A stretch of 64,000 bases of DNA from Cloeon dipterum (Eukaryota > Arthropoda > Insecta > Ephemeroptera > Baetidae), in the NCBI RefSeq assembly GCF_949628265.1, contig NC_088786.1, positions 39,577,681 to 39,641,680 on the forward strand. The letters run 5' to 3'. The stretch's first letter is position 1. Every line of letters starts with the position of its first letter. Positions 22,699-33,863 of the stretch are shown one piece after another. The notes below the pieces were generated by a model. That model was not told the origin of the DNA, made no database searches, and saw nothing but the letters and a program-made list of their open reading frames with translations. A program made the position numbers and the translations under genes.

Positions 22699-23030
22699 CT
22701 AGCTTAAAGGACAATTTGGCTGAGGATGAGCGAGTTTGGTGGCTTCAGCCAGCTTCTTACAGGTGTTGAAGGCTTTGATGGCTTCAGGAGTCATGTTGAT
22801 TTTTGACTTTTTCTTCAGGTTTGGTTGTGCCAGGATTGCGTTGATTGGAGCCTGGTCCAGGGCAATGTGAGGCATCCAGCGATGATAAAAGATGAGAAGG
22901 CCAAGGAAACGGCGTAGTTGGTCGACCGTCCGGGGCACAGGAAAGTCGACGATGGTCTTGATGTGTCTGTCTAGATAGGCATCCAGGTAAGGTGTCCGTG
23001 CAGTCGCGGAGCGTCGGGGTCACCAAAAAA
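22699..23030 (-). mobile_element. Ty3/gypsy-like reverse-transcriptase remnant
   Basis: The minus-strand frame reads FPVPRTVDQLRRFLGLLIFY, followed by HRWMPHIALDQAPIN and, later, TPEAIKAFNTCKKLAEATKL. This is the stretch just downstream of the catalytic part of LTR-retrotransposon reverse transcriptases (the -QLRRFLG-NFYRRF- region before RNase H). Only about 110 codons survive and the catalytic YxDD part is absent. Just upstream (minus strand, 23000-23040) is ttttttggtgaccccgacgc, a sequence of the kind found near the start of such elements, suggesting an internal deletion. Confidence 0.65.
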
Positions 23031-23500
23031 TGTAGGAGCGGTAGTCGGATGAAGTAAAACACTCAACTACTGATTTTAAACTTGCTTTAACTAGGTTTAT
23101 TAGACTGAGTGAACAGAGACCGGCCTAAACGGCTGGCCGTAAAGTGCGTCGCGAAGTGGAGTTTTATTTGAATCATATTTATTGCTGTGCATTGCTAATA
23201 AGGGTGAAATTGGGTTTACCTTTATTGTCAGAGTTTATTGTAAATTGTAATATCGATGAATTGAGGACACAATTAGTCAGCTAATTAAAGTTATTAATTT
23301 AAGTACATTTTGAGATAGGAGATATGGGGGAACTTCAGGAGGTTTTCAGCACCATCTTAAGTGAGGGTGAGAAGTCACAAGAGCACAGGGCGCACTAGCA
23401 CAAAGTGGGGGAGAGAGTCAGAGAGAGTCAGATCCACCACAAAACAAAAAGGTAACAACATAATTTATTTACCAATTAAATAAATTGAAATTGAGTTTTT
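23031..23500. other. Spacer, possibly LTR-derived
   Basis: No ORF or RNA gene is seen. The sequence contains cactcaactactgattttaaacttgctttaactaggtttattagactgag-type text adjacent to the retroelement remnant, which could be a decayed long terminal repeat, but no second copy exists in the window to confirm this. Confidence 0.3.
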
Positions 23501-23698
23501 CCCTGAACGAAACTTATTTCTTACAAAATATAACAATACTTATATTACGGATTCATTCTTCGTTTTTGACATTGCCATTAAATTCGTTTGTTTCTGATAA
23601 TTGTAATATAAACTAAATGAAACCGCAAACTTGCCTGTGTATGCCTACACAAGCGTAGCGGCCCTACAGTCTATTTACAGTAAAGTGATTGGTCTGTT

Positions 23699-25272
23699 CT
23701 ATGGTAGTCTAAATATTGAAACAGATGCATTACAACCTAAAGAGCGCAGTTCACTAGCCAAATTGCCTAATTCTGATTCTTTGGAACATGGGTATTTGCG
23801 ATGAACGTAATAACAAATAATCATCTTGGTCAAATTGGTCAAAATCATACGATTTCTAATTCGGTTCAAAAGTGACCTTATGTCACCAAGATCTAATATG
23901 AGGTTAGTGCGGATGATAATGTCTTGCAGATGAGGCGCAGACAAAATTCTGTCAAGTTGTAAGGTGCTGTCGTACCGTAATTCTTCACCAGCATTCCTGT
24001 AAATAAAATAATCGAGTAAGTTTTAAATAAATTTAGATTCAGAAAGATATTTTACTGGTTTATCCAGATGAAGCTTTTCAATTGACCAAAAGAAACTATC
24101 GGATCCTCAAGACTCAAATAGGTGTCCATTAATCTGAGCTTTTCCAAATCATGGCAGAGTTCCAAGATATTTCTGAACGTGATCTTCAATTCTGGCCTTA
24201 AGTCTACGAGGGCAAGATATTTTAGAGTTCCTCCTACTCTGCGTAGGTTGCGCAGCAAGCGGTGTCTCTCGCTTTGGAAGTCCCTTCTTTTCCTATCATA
24301 AATCTGTAATATAATATCACATTTTAATGAAAATCTGCACAACGAAAAATAAAATTTTACCTCAAGATGAGTCATACCAATCGGGATCAGGTCAAAGAAG
24401 TCACTCGAAAGAATGACCCTTGCTTCTTGAAGAGGTTTAACATTGTTTGTCTTCCTAAAAAATATGTGAATTCTTCTTGGAAATTCCCATTCTAAATAAT
24501 TTTGGTAATCAAATTCAGAGGCGAGGGTCTCCAGAATGTATCTCATGGAATGAATTGGTTCCACGTCAACCAGAATATTATTTGCTCGAATGGACTGCAA
24601 GTTACGGCTTTCCCTGCAGACTCGCACAAATTCTGTAAATGTGATGGTAACTTCGCTAATGCTGACTCGAGTTAAGTTTTCCATCTTCAAGAGCAGGTCA
24701 GTGGCAAGTGGCTGTAGCCGTATTATTTTGTTCATTTCCCTTTCGGAGTGTGGGTATGCCATCATTGGGTCCTCAATCTCGAGCTCTTTCAAGTTCGGAA
24801 CAAATTCAACCAGATATTGAAGGAACTAAAAGTAAAAAGCAATATTTTTAGTCATGTTTCGTTTACACGGCTCTATTTTTTTACCTCTTCCATTGAAACG
24901 CAAGCCTCAGAAAAACCTCCAGAGTTATACTGCAAGCGGAAAATGCTAGCAAAATCTTTGGTTGAAAATATTTCAGTCGTCTTTTGCTGGCCAAGGTATG
25001 GAAGAGCAGCCCAAACTTGGTCTGCTCCAATTTCTTTTATCCTTTCCATTGCTTCATCAAACAAAATTTTGCGCATGGGAGGAGCTGAAAATATTTTAAA
25101 ATTATAGGAAAGCTCAAATAAATAACGATTATACAGTACCAATCTTCTTTGTAATGAGGTCTCTGTAGCCTCCAATATTTTTTACGATTGTGTTGATCGC
25201 CCATTGTTGCAAGGAGAGAAGGGAAGGGACGAATTTCTCTACTTTATTATCTGAGTCGTTACCGCCACTCAT
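23699..25272 (-). CDS. LRR-like family protein, paralog B (intact)
   Basis: Exons 25272-25140, 25084-24885, 24825-24361, 24303-24056 and 23996-23699 are identical in length to those of paralog A and join in frame to 447 residues. Differences from A are mostly single substitutions, many conservative (for example LALVDLRPELKIT for the A version LIFQDLRPEFKIT). Exon 1 is preceded directly by the acceptor ttttaacag, and the non-coding exon donor is at 25781. No recognised catalytic motif, signal peptide or membrane span; a cytosolic or nuclear LRR-type interaction protein is an inference only. Confidence 0.82.
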
Positions 25273-25780
25273 CTGTTAAAATAAATGGCGTTTTGCTTAG
25301 AAATTGTAAGAGTCTGGACGAATCAGTTAATTCAACGAAGCAATTTTTTTCTCATTCCCTATTTACCTTAAGTTTTGAGAATTATCCAGAAAATATTTAT
25401 TTTCGTAATGAAATTAATTCAGAAATTTGAGATTTTAAAAAACAATATAGATATGCTTGGGTTGATTTTTATTTTTTTGCCAACTGCCTAAAAGCTATAA
25501 TCGAAAAAAGTGCTTTACTGGACTTACTTTGCCTTTCATTCAGTTCTAGAATATTGGTTTTTTATTTAATATGTGCTCAAGAATGAAATGATTCGGTTAA
25601 ACTCTAAAAAAGGCTCGAAATTTCGGTTTTCAAACGATTTATCGAATGTGTCGTTAAAAAAGTAGTGAATATATTGAGTCATTTGGCCGTTATTTGACGC
25701 CACGAAAGCAAGGCTACGTGTTTAAAGTAATAAGTGAGGTTTAATTCAGTTAATATCATCAAGTAGAGCAACAAACTCAC

Positions 25781-25945
25781 CTTAAATTTTGTTCAAATCG
25801 AGAAATTTGAAAGCAAAACAGCGAATGCGCACACGAACCTCCGTTGGCGAGAGGAGGATGTAAATAAATCCTCTAGTTACGGCGTGGTGGCGCTGGCGAG
25901 CATGGGAGCTAGGGATGCCAGCTGCATTTACTTTAAAATATTAAT
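25781..25945 (-). promoter_or_regulatory. Non-coding first exon and promoter zone of paralog B
   Basis: Same donor (aaatttaag|gtgagtttg, minus strand) and same upstream block as for paralog A. The first part of the zone, cgccaccacgccgtaactag on the minus strand, differs from A by only a few bases. Position and sequence conservation in three genes plus one orphan copy argues for a functional leader exon. Confidence 0.55.
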
Positions 25946-26342
25946 TTACCGAGTGTTCTGTGCTTGAAACTAGAATTTTATTGACAAATCCAGGGAATTA
26001 AAGTACATTAAGTAGGCTTTCGTGCCGCAAACGATCCTAATCTTATTTGTTATGAAACCCCTTTGCGTTAATTCTCACATGTGGCAACCCCAGCAGTGCA
26101 TGGGATCAGCTGGATAGATTTCTCTGGCTTACCTGTGAGTTTGAGCGGGTAAATTTTAAACTTCACATTTACCTTATACACAATTTATTTAGATGTAAGC
26201 ACTGCAAACAAATTTCTGGTGACAGGGTTCCGCGTGAAAAAATTTGCTTCTTCATGACTCAAGACCTGCTGCCGACCCAAAACAAGCAAGGAAATGGGCA
26301 CTATGCATTGAAATTTAACGCTTAAAACCTTTCTGGGCCGAG

Positions 26343-27070
26343 ACATGGAGATGGAGAGACATTCAAGGAACTAAAGAATGAGTCAAGTAGGAAAAACTCG
26401 GATTCAAAAGCCGTTGTGCAGACTGCGAGTGTCCGACGTCGGACGGCCACGTGATCGCGTCGCGGGTGGACAGGTTCAAGCTGAGGAAATGGGCCATGGA
26501 GGTCATGAACCTGACGGAAGAAGACGAAAACCTGCCGGAAGTGGTCGCAGAAGACGCTTTGATCAGCTATTTTTGCATCTGGCAGGCAGAGTGAGTTTTT
26601 TCAAGATGATAAAAACGCAGTTAGTTCATTTTTGCGCGTGTCTTAGGTTTGGGGACGAGTCTGGAGACGAGGCTGTGGCTTGGTGGCCGAAAAACCTTGA
26701 TTTGGAAGAAAACGCAAAGGTGCTGCGGGAGAATTATTCAGGTACTAGGGAAATTTTAATAAAAATAATAAACAGAGTAATTTCCATTGTTACAATTTTT
26801 CAGTTGGAGAAGTTGAACAGTGTTGGGTGCAGTTGGAAGAGGTTGATCTTGTTGAATACGAAATGAAAATCCCTAAGAGGAAATACGGCAGTGAGGTGTC
26901 TTTACTGTGGAAAGAGATACGACCGTCTGATGAAGCACGTCAAACTGATGCACAAAGAAGCCATCAAATTCGGCATTCGGCGCTGCACGACATATGTTCA
27001 AATCGAGGAGGGAAAAGAGCTGCACATGCAGCAGGATTCTGAATTGTTGCCAACTCATCTGGAAAAATAA
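26343..27070 (+). pseudogene. ZAD zinc-finger pseudogene, truncated (block 2)
   Basis: Counterpart of 16057-16825. Same early stop after the first ATG and same 2-base ZAD deletion (cagactgcgagtgtcc). It has in addition its own 2-base loss in exon 3 (gaggtgtctttactgtgg where block 1 has gaggtgtgtctttactgc), which destroys the first finger. Exon 2 (about 26647-26741) and its splice borders remain. Cannot encode a ZAD-finger protein. Confidence 0.82.
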
Positions 27071-27379
27071 ACGGCATATTATTTTTAAAACTGATAGAGT
27101 TAAATCTATGATTCATTAATTCGACCTATTTAAGTCGAAATGTTTCTGTCTTAATGCAAGAAATCGTTGCGGTGTACTTGCTGAACTTTTAATTTTGTAC
27201 TATCTTTGAATGCCTTAAATGAGAACTTAATAACTGAGAATCTCAGTTTCAATTCAGTGTTCCTGATCTCACATGACATAACCTCGTTGTACTTTTTATT
27301 AGTTTTGTTTTTCCCTTCACTTTTATTACTCAGTCTTTTCCATGTGTTTTTTTTTCAATTTTTGCCATTTAGTCCTTTC

Positions 27380-28310
27380 AATAATTCAGTATGCAGATGA
27401 CTGCTTGCTGTACAAGAAAATTGGTTGTGAGCAGGATATTAACGACCTTCAAGAAGACCTGGTAAATGTAGATGTGTGGTGCGCAAACAACGGGATGGAG
27501 TTGAACGCACAGAAGTGTAAGGTGATGGACGTCACCCACGCCCGCACCCCTTTATTCGTTGATTACGTGGTCGGCGGGGCAACCCTCGACTACGTGCAGA
27601 CAGAACGGCTCCTCTGCCTACATTTTTCGAGCGACTTGAGATGGAATTACCACACGGACGTCCAGAAGAACAAAGCTGCACAAAGACTCGCCTTCGTTTC
27701 CCGCAACCTTAGCGCCTGCACCCCTCGTGTCAAGCGCTTTTGTTCTACGGCTCTCCGGCATGGCACCCAGCCACCCAGACCAACATGCAAAAGCTCATCA
27801 GGGTACAGAACAAAGCGCTAAGGTTCATTCACGGGAAATATCTGCCTTCGCCAGAAAATCAGAAAATCATGCCAGTCGAGATGCAGCTCCAGTTCATCGT
27901 CTTGCTGTTCTACAAGAAGTGTACCAGTGGCGTGACAGATTTCTATGCGGGCGCGCGTTTGATGGCTGGTCCTGTGCAGGAGGGTGACGCCACCTCTGCT
28001 GCCACCTCCGGTGAGAACTCTTTTCGGCCAGCGAGCCTTTTCATTCAGGATCGCTAGGCTATGGAATAGTTTGTCTCAGCCACTTCAAGACCGGCAATAT
28101 TCACATTTCCCATCGGAGCTAAAAGATTTTTTGTGGCGGGAGTTTTAACGTGTTTGTGAGTGTTTTTTAGCTTAGGCTGTGTATGACTCGACGATTCTTT
28201 GATTGCCGACGTTTCAGTGACCTGATCACTTTGTACATGTGCCTTTTTACTCTTTTTGTATATATGTAAATGACGTAGCAGAGAAATAAACTATTAATTA
28301 ATTAATTAAC
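27380..28310 (+). mobile_element. 3' end of a non-LTR retrotransposon (LINE, jockey/CR1-like)
   Basis: The first frame starts at a reverse-transcriptase catalytic box (IQYADDCLLYKK) and continues DINDLQEDLVNVDVWCANN and MELNAQKCKVMDVTHA, the usual thumb side of LINE RT. Near 27735 the frame shifts, and a second frame carries the C-terminal part: LLFYGSPAWHPATQ, LIRVQNKALRFIHG, ending in stop codons, with LWNSLSQPLQ and SELKDFLWREF after. The 3' end has aataaactattaattaattaatt near 28285-28310 as tail. The endonuclease and the front of RT are missing, the classic 5' truncation, and the frameshift makes it inactive. Confidence 0.8.
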
Positions 28311-28419
28311 ATCGTTTTTTCCTAATAAATTTGTTTTTTAACGGAGGTAAATTTCATATAAATCAATCCACGAAAATACTGTACATTTCGGCTCTCCGCG
28401 GGTGTCTCAATCGAGCGCG

Positions 28420-28710
28420 TGATTCAAAATTCGAGAATGTTTTTATTCAACCGTCCACTATTTGATGCCACGCAAGCCAAAACACACATTTAAACTGAGT
28501 TAATTTAATCACGTTTAAGTGCAAACTCACCTTGCGTTTTGTTGGAACTGACAAATTTGAAGGCAGACGAACAGCGAGCACGCAAACAACCTTGCGATAG
28601 CGACAGGAGAGAGATGTAAACAAACACACCTTCGATTTATTGCTTGGTGGCTCTGGCGAGCATAGGGGCTGGGGTTGCCAGCTGTTCTGTACTTACAATT
28701 AGAATCTGCA
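28420..28710 (-). promoter_or_regulatory. Orphan copy of the LRR-like family leader exon and promoter
   Basis: A diverged match to the zone upstream of paralogs A, B and C: tttgatgccacgcaagccaa, aagtgcaaactcacctt, ggtggctctggcgagcatag and ggttgccagctg all have counterparts in the same order. The minus-strand donor (acgcaag|gtgagtttg, exon end 28531) is intact. No LRR-like coding exon follows on the minus strand below it; the LINE fragment is there instead. So it is a promoter left behind by a deleted or displaced paralog. Confidence 0.6.
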
Positions 28711-29571
28711 TTTTCCACGTGTTGTGTTCATGAAACGGGCATTAAGACTAGAGAGTGAAGAAGGAATTATGGAAGTGGAAGTCGCCTGCTTGTTCTCGCC
28801 TGCCTGTCCTGCTGCCCCTCCCCCGCTCCATAACACAGGCAGGCAGAAGGCATTCAAAGCAAGCGCGTGCATTCTTTTGCAGCCGCCGCTACCGCGCAAA
28901 GACTAAAATCGACCTCTTAACCCTTTTTTGTCCTTCGTCATGACCAGATCTGCAGTTAAAAATCTGCCTGTATGTCGTTAATTTTAATTAGGAAAATTTC
29001 TTTGGCTTTAGTGATAGTAAATAAGTTAATTTAAATGAAGTTATAGCAAAATTTCAATTTTTGACTTTGGGGTTTCATAAATTTTAGTTTAATAATAAAA
29101 AATTGTTTGGTTGTAATATTTTAATTAAGTACAACATCAAAAAATTATAAATTAATATTTGCGAGGGTTTTTTTGCGCGTACAAGTTTGAATAATTTATA
29201 GAAACGTGGAATGCGTGTATGTAATTTTAAATAATTAAGAACCGCTCGAAAAATATGGGGAAGTAGTAAATTATTCTAGTGGGCATCTTGAATAAATATT
29301 CCTGGAATATTCATAAGGTTAATTTTTTAGGTTAACCCTTGAATGATCCAAAAGAATGTTCCTGGAATATTTATTCATGGTTATTAAAATTTTCACCACC
29401 AGGAATATTCCTGATGATAAATTTTAAGGTTAAACTTAAAACATTCGGTGGCTAACCTGGAATAATAATCGTGGAATAATCTTGGATTCCTTTTTTGGAT
29501 TAATATTTTTGGATAAAAATCAAATAGGCCAAGATTATTCCGGATATTTTTGGAATGTAATTTTCTGTGCG
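28711..29571. repeat. AT-rich spacer with GGAATATTC-family repeat
   Basis: 28711-28960 has no gene; its open frames show no domain. 28960-29270 is AT-rich without features. About 29280-29575 is another member of the ggaatattc repeat family (aatattcctggaatattc, ccaggaatattcctgatg, ccaagattattccgg), ending where duplication block 3 begins at about 29572. Confidence 0.5.
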
Positions 29572-29622
29572 GGTACACAAGCGCAGCCTACTGTCTATTT
29601 ACAGTAAAGTGATTGGTCTGTT

Positions 29623-31194
29623 CTATGGTAGTCTATAAATTGAAACCGATGCATCACAACCTAAAGAGCGCAGTTCAATAGCCAAATGGGATAATTCTGC
29701 TTCTTTGAAACATTGGGATTTGCGATGAACGTAATAATAAATATTCATCTTGGTCAAATTGGTCAAAATCATACGATTTCTAATCCGGTTCAAAAGTGAC
29801 CTTATGTCACCAAGATCTAATATGAGGTTAGTGCTGATGAAAATGTCTTGCAGATGAGGCGCAGACAAAATTCTGTCAAGTTGTAAGGTGCTGTACTGTA
29901 ATTCTTCACCATAAATCCTGTAATAAACAATCGAGTAAGTTTTAAATAAATTTATATCCAAAAATATATTTTACCGGTTTGTCCAGATAAACCTTTTCAA
30001 TTGACCAAAAGAAACTATCGGATCCTCAAGACTCAAATAGGAGTCTACTACACTGAGATTTTCCAAATCTTGGCAGAGTTCAAAGATATGTCTGAACGTG
30101 ATCTTCAATTCTTGCCTTAAGTCTACGAGGGTAAGATCTTTTAGAGTTCCTCCTACTCTGCGCAGGTTGCGCAGCAAACGGTGTCTCTCGTTTTGGAAGT
30201 CAATTCTTTTCCTATCATAAATCTGTAATATAATATCATATTTTAATGAAAATCTGCACAACGGATAGGCAAAAAATATAAATTACCTGAAGATGAGTCA
30301 TACCAATAGGGATCAGGTCAAAGAAGTCACTCGAAAGAATGACCTTTGCTTCTTGAAGAGGTTTAACATTGTTTGTCTCCCTCAAAAATATGTGAATTTT
30401 TCTAGGAAATTCCCTTTCGATATAGACTCGGTAATCAAATTTAGAGGCGAGGGTCTCCAGAATGTATCCCAAGGAATGAATTGGTACCACGTCGACCAGA
30501 ATATTATTTGCTTGAATGCACTGCAAGTAACGGCTTTCCCTGCAGACTCGCACAAATTCTGTAAATGTGATGGTAACTTCGATAATGCTGACTCGAGTTA
30601 AGTTTTCCATCTTCAAGAGCAGGTCAGTGGCAAGTGGCTGTAGCCGAATTTTTTGGAACATTTCCCTTTCGGAGTCTGGGTATGCCATAATTGGGTCCTT
30701 AATCTCGAGCTCTTTCAAGTTGGGAACAAATTCAACCAGATATTGAAGGAACTAAAAGTAAAAAGCAATATTTTTAGTCATGTTTCGGCTTCACGGCTCT
30801 ATTTTTTACCTCTTCCATTGAAACGCAAGCTTCAGAAAACCCTCCTGAGTTGTACTGCAAGCGGAAAATGCTAGCAAAATCTTTGGTTGAAAATCTTTCA
30901 GTCGTTTTTTGCTGGCCAAGGTATGGAAGAGCAGCCCAAACTTGGTCTGCTCCAATTTCTTTTATCCTTTCCACTGCTTCATCAAACAAAATTTTGCGCA
31001 TGGGAGGAGCTGAAAATATTTTAAAATTATAGGAAAGCTCAAATAAATAACGATTATACAGTACCAATCTTCTTTGTAATGAGGTCTCTGTAGCCTCCAA
31101 TATTTTTTACGATTGTGTTGATCGCCCATTGTTGCAAGGAGAGAAGGGAAGGGACGAATTTCTCTACTTTATTATCTGAGTCGTTGCCACTCAT
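29623..31194 (-). CDS. LRR-like family protein, paralog C (intact)
   Basis: Exons 31194-31065, 31009-30810, 30751-30287, 30222-29975 and 29917-29623 join in frame to 445 residues. Compared with A and B, one codon is missing in exon 1 (near 31186) and one in exon 5 (near 29895). Both losses are exact three-base deletions, which suggests selection for an open frame. Otherwise the same protein (RKILFDEAVERIKEIG; LTRVSIIEVTITFTEF; MSAPHLQDIFISTNL). The leader-exon donor is at 31705. Function not recognisable. Confidence 0.82.
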
Positions 31195-31704
31195 CTGTAA
31201 AAATAAATGGCGTTTTGCTTAGAAATTGTAAGAGTCTAGACGAATCAGTTAATTCAACGAAGCAATTATTTCTCATTCCCTATTTACCTTAAGTTTTGAG
31301 AATTATCCAGAAAATATTTTTTTTCGTAATGAAATTAATTCAGAAATTTGAGATTTTCAAAAAAATAATGTATAGATGCGTGGGTTGATTTTTAATTTTT
31401 TGCCACCTGCCAAAAACTATAATCGAAAAAAAAATACTTTACTGGACTTACTTTGCCTTTCATTCAGTTCTAGAATATTGGTTTTTTATTTAATATGTGC
31501 TCAAGAATGAAATGATTTGGTTAAACTCTAAAAAAAGTTCGAAATTTCGGTTTTCAAACGATTTATTGAGTGTGTCGTTAAAAAAGTAATGAATATATTG
31601 AGTCATTTGGCCGTTATTTGACGCCACGAAAGCAACGCTACGTGTTTAAAGTGATAAATGAGGTTTAATTGAGTTTATATCATCAAGTAGAGCAACAAAC
31701 TCAC

Positions 31705-31870
31705 CTTAAATTTAGTTCAAATCACGAAATTTGAAAGCAAACCAGCAAATGCGCACGCGAAGCTCCGTTGGCGAGAGGAGAGGATGTAAACAAATCCTCT
31801 AGTTACGGCGTGGTGGCGCGGGCGAGCATGGGAGCTAGGGATGCCAGCTGCATTTACTTTAAAATATTAA
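31705..31870 (-). promoter_or_regulatory. Non-coding first exon and promoter zone of paralog C
   Basis: Conserved donor aaatttaag|gtgagtttg on the minus strand, with the same upstream block as in A and B (gctggcatccctagctccca, gcacagaacactcggtaaat). The three zones differ by scattered substitutions only. Confidence 0.55.
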
Positions 31871-32224
31871 TTTACCGAGTGTTCTGTGCTTGAAACTGGA
31901 ATTTTATTGACAAATCCAGGGAATTAAACTACATTAAGTAAGCTTTCGTGCCGCAAACGATCCTAATCTTATTTGTTATGAAACCCCTTTGCGTTAATTC
32001 TGACATGTGGCAACCCCAGCAGTGCATGGGATCAGCTGGATAGATTTCTCTGGCTTACCTGTGAGTTAGAGCGGGTAAATTTTAAACTTTACATATGGCC
32101 GTTGGCGTTGCAAACAAACAACGTAAACGTCGTAAACGAAGGATAACCAAAACAAACGAGGAAATTCTCAAGAATTTCCTAATTTCCGAGAGTTTAGCCC
32201 CTCCGGCCGCTGTTTTGGCTCACG

Positions 32225-33863
32225 ATGGCCACCAACGAGGATAATTCGTGGAGGACGCCAGCCTTCCGCCAAAGCGTCGTCGCCAAAATGTTGGTATTGT
32301 TTTGAAAATTCGATGTTTTCATTAAATTTGTGCACTGGCAGGGATAAAGCAATCCGGCTCTCAGGAATGCCGACCACCAGGAACAGCATCGAAATGGAGT
32401 CGCACGTCTTCCAGAAGGTTAAAAACAAGGTTTTTATTTAATTCCGGACGTTTATAATTGTAACAAATTGGCGTCTCTGTCTTTGTAGGAGGAATATTTG
32501 GGCTGTATGGCTAGACTTATTCTGCACTTGAGGGAAATGAGTGAGTATCGATTAATTACGGAGAAAAGCTGCTCTTGTTAACCATCGAATGAGCCATCCA
32601 TTTCGAACTAATTTGAATTCTCGCGCTTGTGGTGGTGCAGACTTGAAAAAAGGGACTCACGCTACAGCTGGTGATGCAGGTGCTTCCATCCAGGGTGTGG
32701 GGCAAGGTATTCCAGACCCGATAAACGCCCTGCAGACGCTCGCTCCGCTTAACACACTGCCCTTGATCCCTCCTGCATGTCTTCCGGCCCGACAGGAATC
32801 GAGAAATTTTTTGTTTTTTTCCCTGTCCGAGGACCGGGAAGGGCGCGCACTGCACTAGCACGAATGCTGAAACCCTGGTGATAATAACACCGCGAACGGA
32901 TAACATGGGCGCAGGAGGCCGCACAGGGACCCAGCCCACTCAAGGGCCACTTGCCTCCGCACCGAGGAGTGCATTGAAACGCTAGACATTTGTCCCGTGA
33001 AGCCAAATCACGCATGCTGGAAAGGTGCAAACCAGCAAGTATAGCGAGTCGGCGTCGGTGCGCCTCCCAGCCCGTTGAGCATTTTGAGCATTTCGAGTCA
33101 ATAAACTAACCACTTTTTGCCATCTCTGACATTGGGTATAGCCACCCGCATAACAAAATATCGTCTGAGGATAATCTAGGATTATATCGACTTCACCCAG
33201 GATTAATCTAAAAAATTAATATTATTTGAATTTTTGTAACGCGTTTTCTTAATCCTGGATTAATCTGTAGATTAATTTAAGAGAATATACTTAGAAAAGG
33301 GTGAATTAATTTGATTATATAGAGCGAGCGTATTTCTTAGATGAAATTTTGGTTTGTTGCGGGTTATGTTGGGGTCACCAAGTAGGTGTCAACTTGCCGG
33401 GGTCACCAACTTATTAATTTAGCAAGTGGGTGACCCTGAAGTCCTGTACAAGGAATTAATCTAGAACTCTATACATCAGCCTGGCAAGACATTGGATATC
33501 CGCCTGTGACATATATTAGATCTCCAAACTGCTCAAATACCTAACATTGCTTTGACACTCCTGAGAGTGCCTTAACAATGCGATCCAACGGGCTGGTTGA
33601 AATCGGAGACATTAATTCATTCTTGCAGGGGCGAATCCGCTGATGGTGACAGGGATGCCCGTGGCCGGGGGCCAGATGCAGCAGATTCCGCCCGGACAGC
33701 AAAATGGCGGGCCAGGTGGCGCAGCAGCCCCAGCAGCAGATGCCGCCGGGCATGATGGTCGGCCAGATGATGGGCCAGCAGCCCCAGCAGGGCATGATGC
33801 CCGGACAGCCCCAGCCCAACCCCCAGCAGGGACAAATGAGCCCCGCTAGTAAGGCTATAAATG
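32225..33863 (+). pseudogene. 5' duplicate of MED15, broken
   Basis: Exons 1-3 (32225-32289, 32342-32429, 32489-32540) still encode the KIX start ([36 protein letters not shown]). Exon 4 (from 32641) has lost about 31 bases including its donor (acgctcgct then ccgcttaacac). A 791-bp insertion (32808-33598) lies in the following intron region. The exon 5 copy (about 33630-33847) carries an extra A (cagcaaaatggcgg), shifting the frame. Homology to the complete gene runs from about 32100 to 33855. Exon 2 has substitutions such as DKAIRL for the intact DEAIRV. It cannot make Mediator subunit; a KIX-only fragment is conceivable but unlikely. Confidence 0.85.
32808..33598. mobile_element. 791-bp insertion in the MED15 duplicate, possible solo element
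   Basis: Comparison with the intact gene (gactcgagaaatcggag) pins the insertion: gaaat occurs on both sides (32803-32807 and 33599-33603), a candidate 5-bp target-site duplication. The insert contains a GC-rich front half, gagtcaataaactaacc near 33090, and two ggggtcaccaa words at 33370-33410. No ORF of a transposase or polyprotein is visible. The ends do not show clean TG..CA, so an LTR assignment is only a guess. Confidence 0.5.

Larger units (their letters stand above)
23501..27200. repeat. Segmental duplication block 2
   Basis: Direct duplicate of 13223-16912, with the same order: LRR-like paralog B (minus), conserved upstream exon, then the truncated ZAD zinc-finger pseudogene (plus). 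It shares with block 1 the 2-base deletion in the ZAD, so the duplicated unit was already damaged when it was copied. Confidence 0.9.
29572..32093. repeat. Segmental duplication block 3 (lacks the zinc-finger part)
   Basis: Matches blocks 1 and 2 from acaagcg.agcctactgtct to gcgggtaaattttaaact, i.e. paralog C, its leader exon and the spacer, and stops before the ZAD pseudogene. The right edge lies directly against the duplicated 5' end of MED15 at about 32100; the left edge lies against a ggaatattc repeat. Confidence 0.88.

Noticed and set aside
23501-27200. Assembly artefact (same haplotype block placed twice)
   Set aside because: Blocks 1-3 differ by scattered substitutions, private indels and different neighbours, and they contain different flanking repeats.
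27342-28057. Functional reverse transcriptase gene
   Set aside because: Only the end of RT after the YADD box is present, with a frameshift near 27735 and no endonuclease or first ORF.
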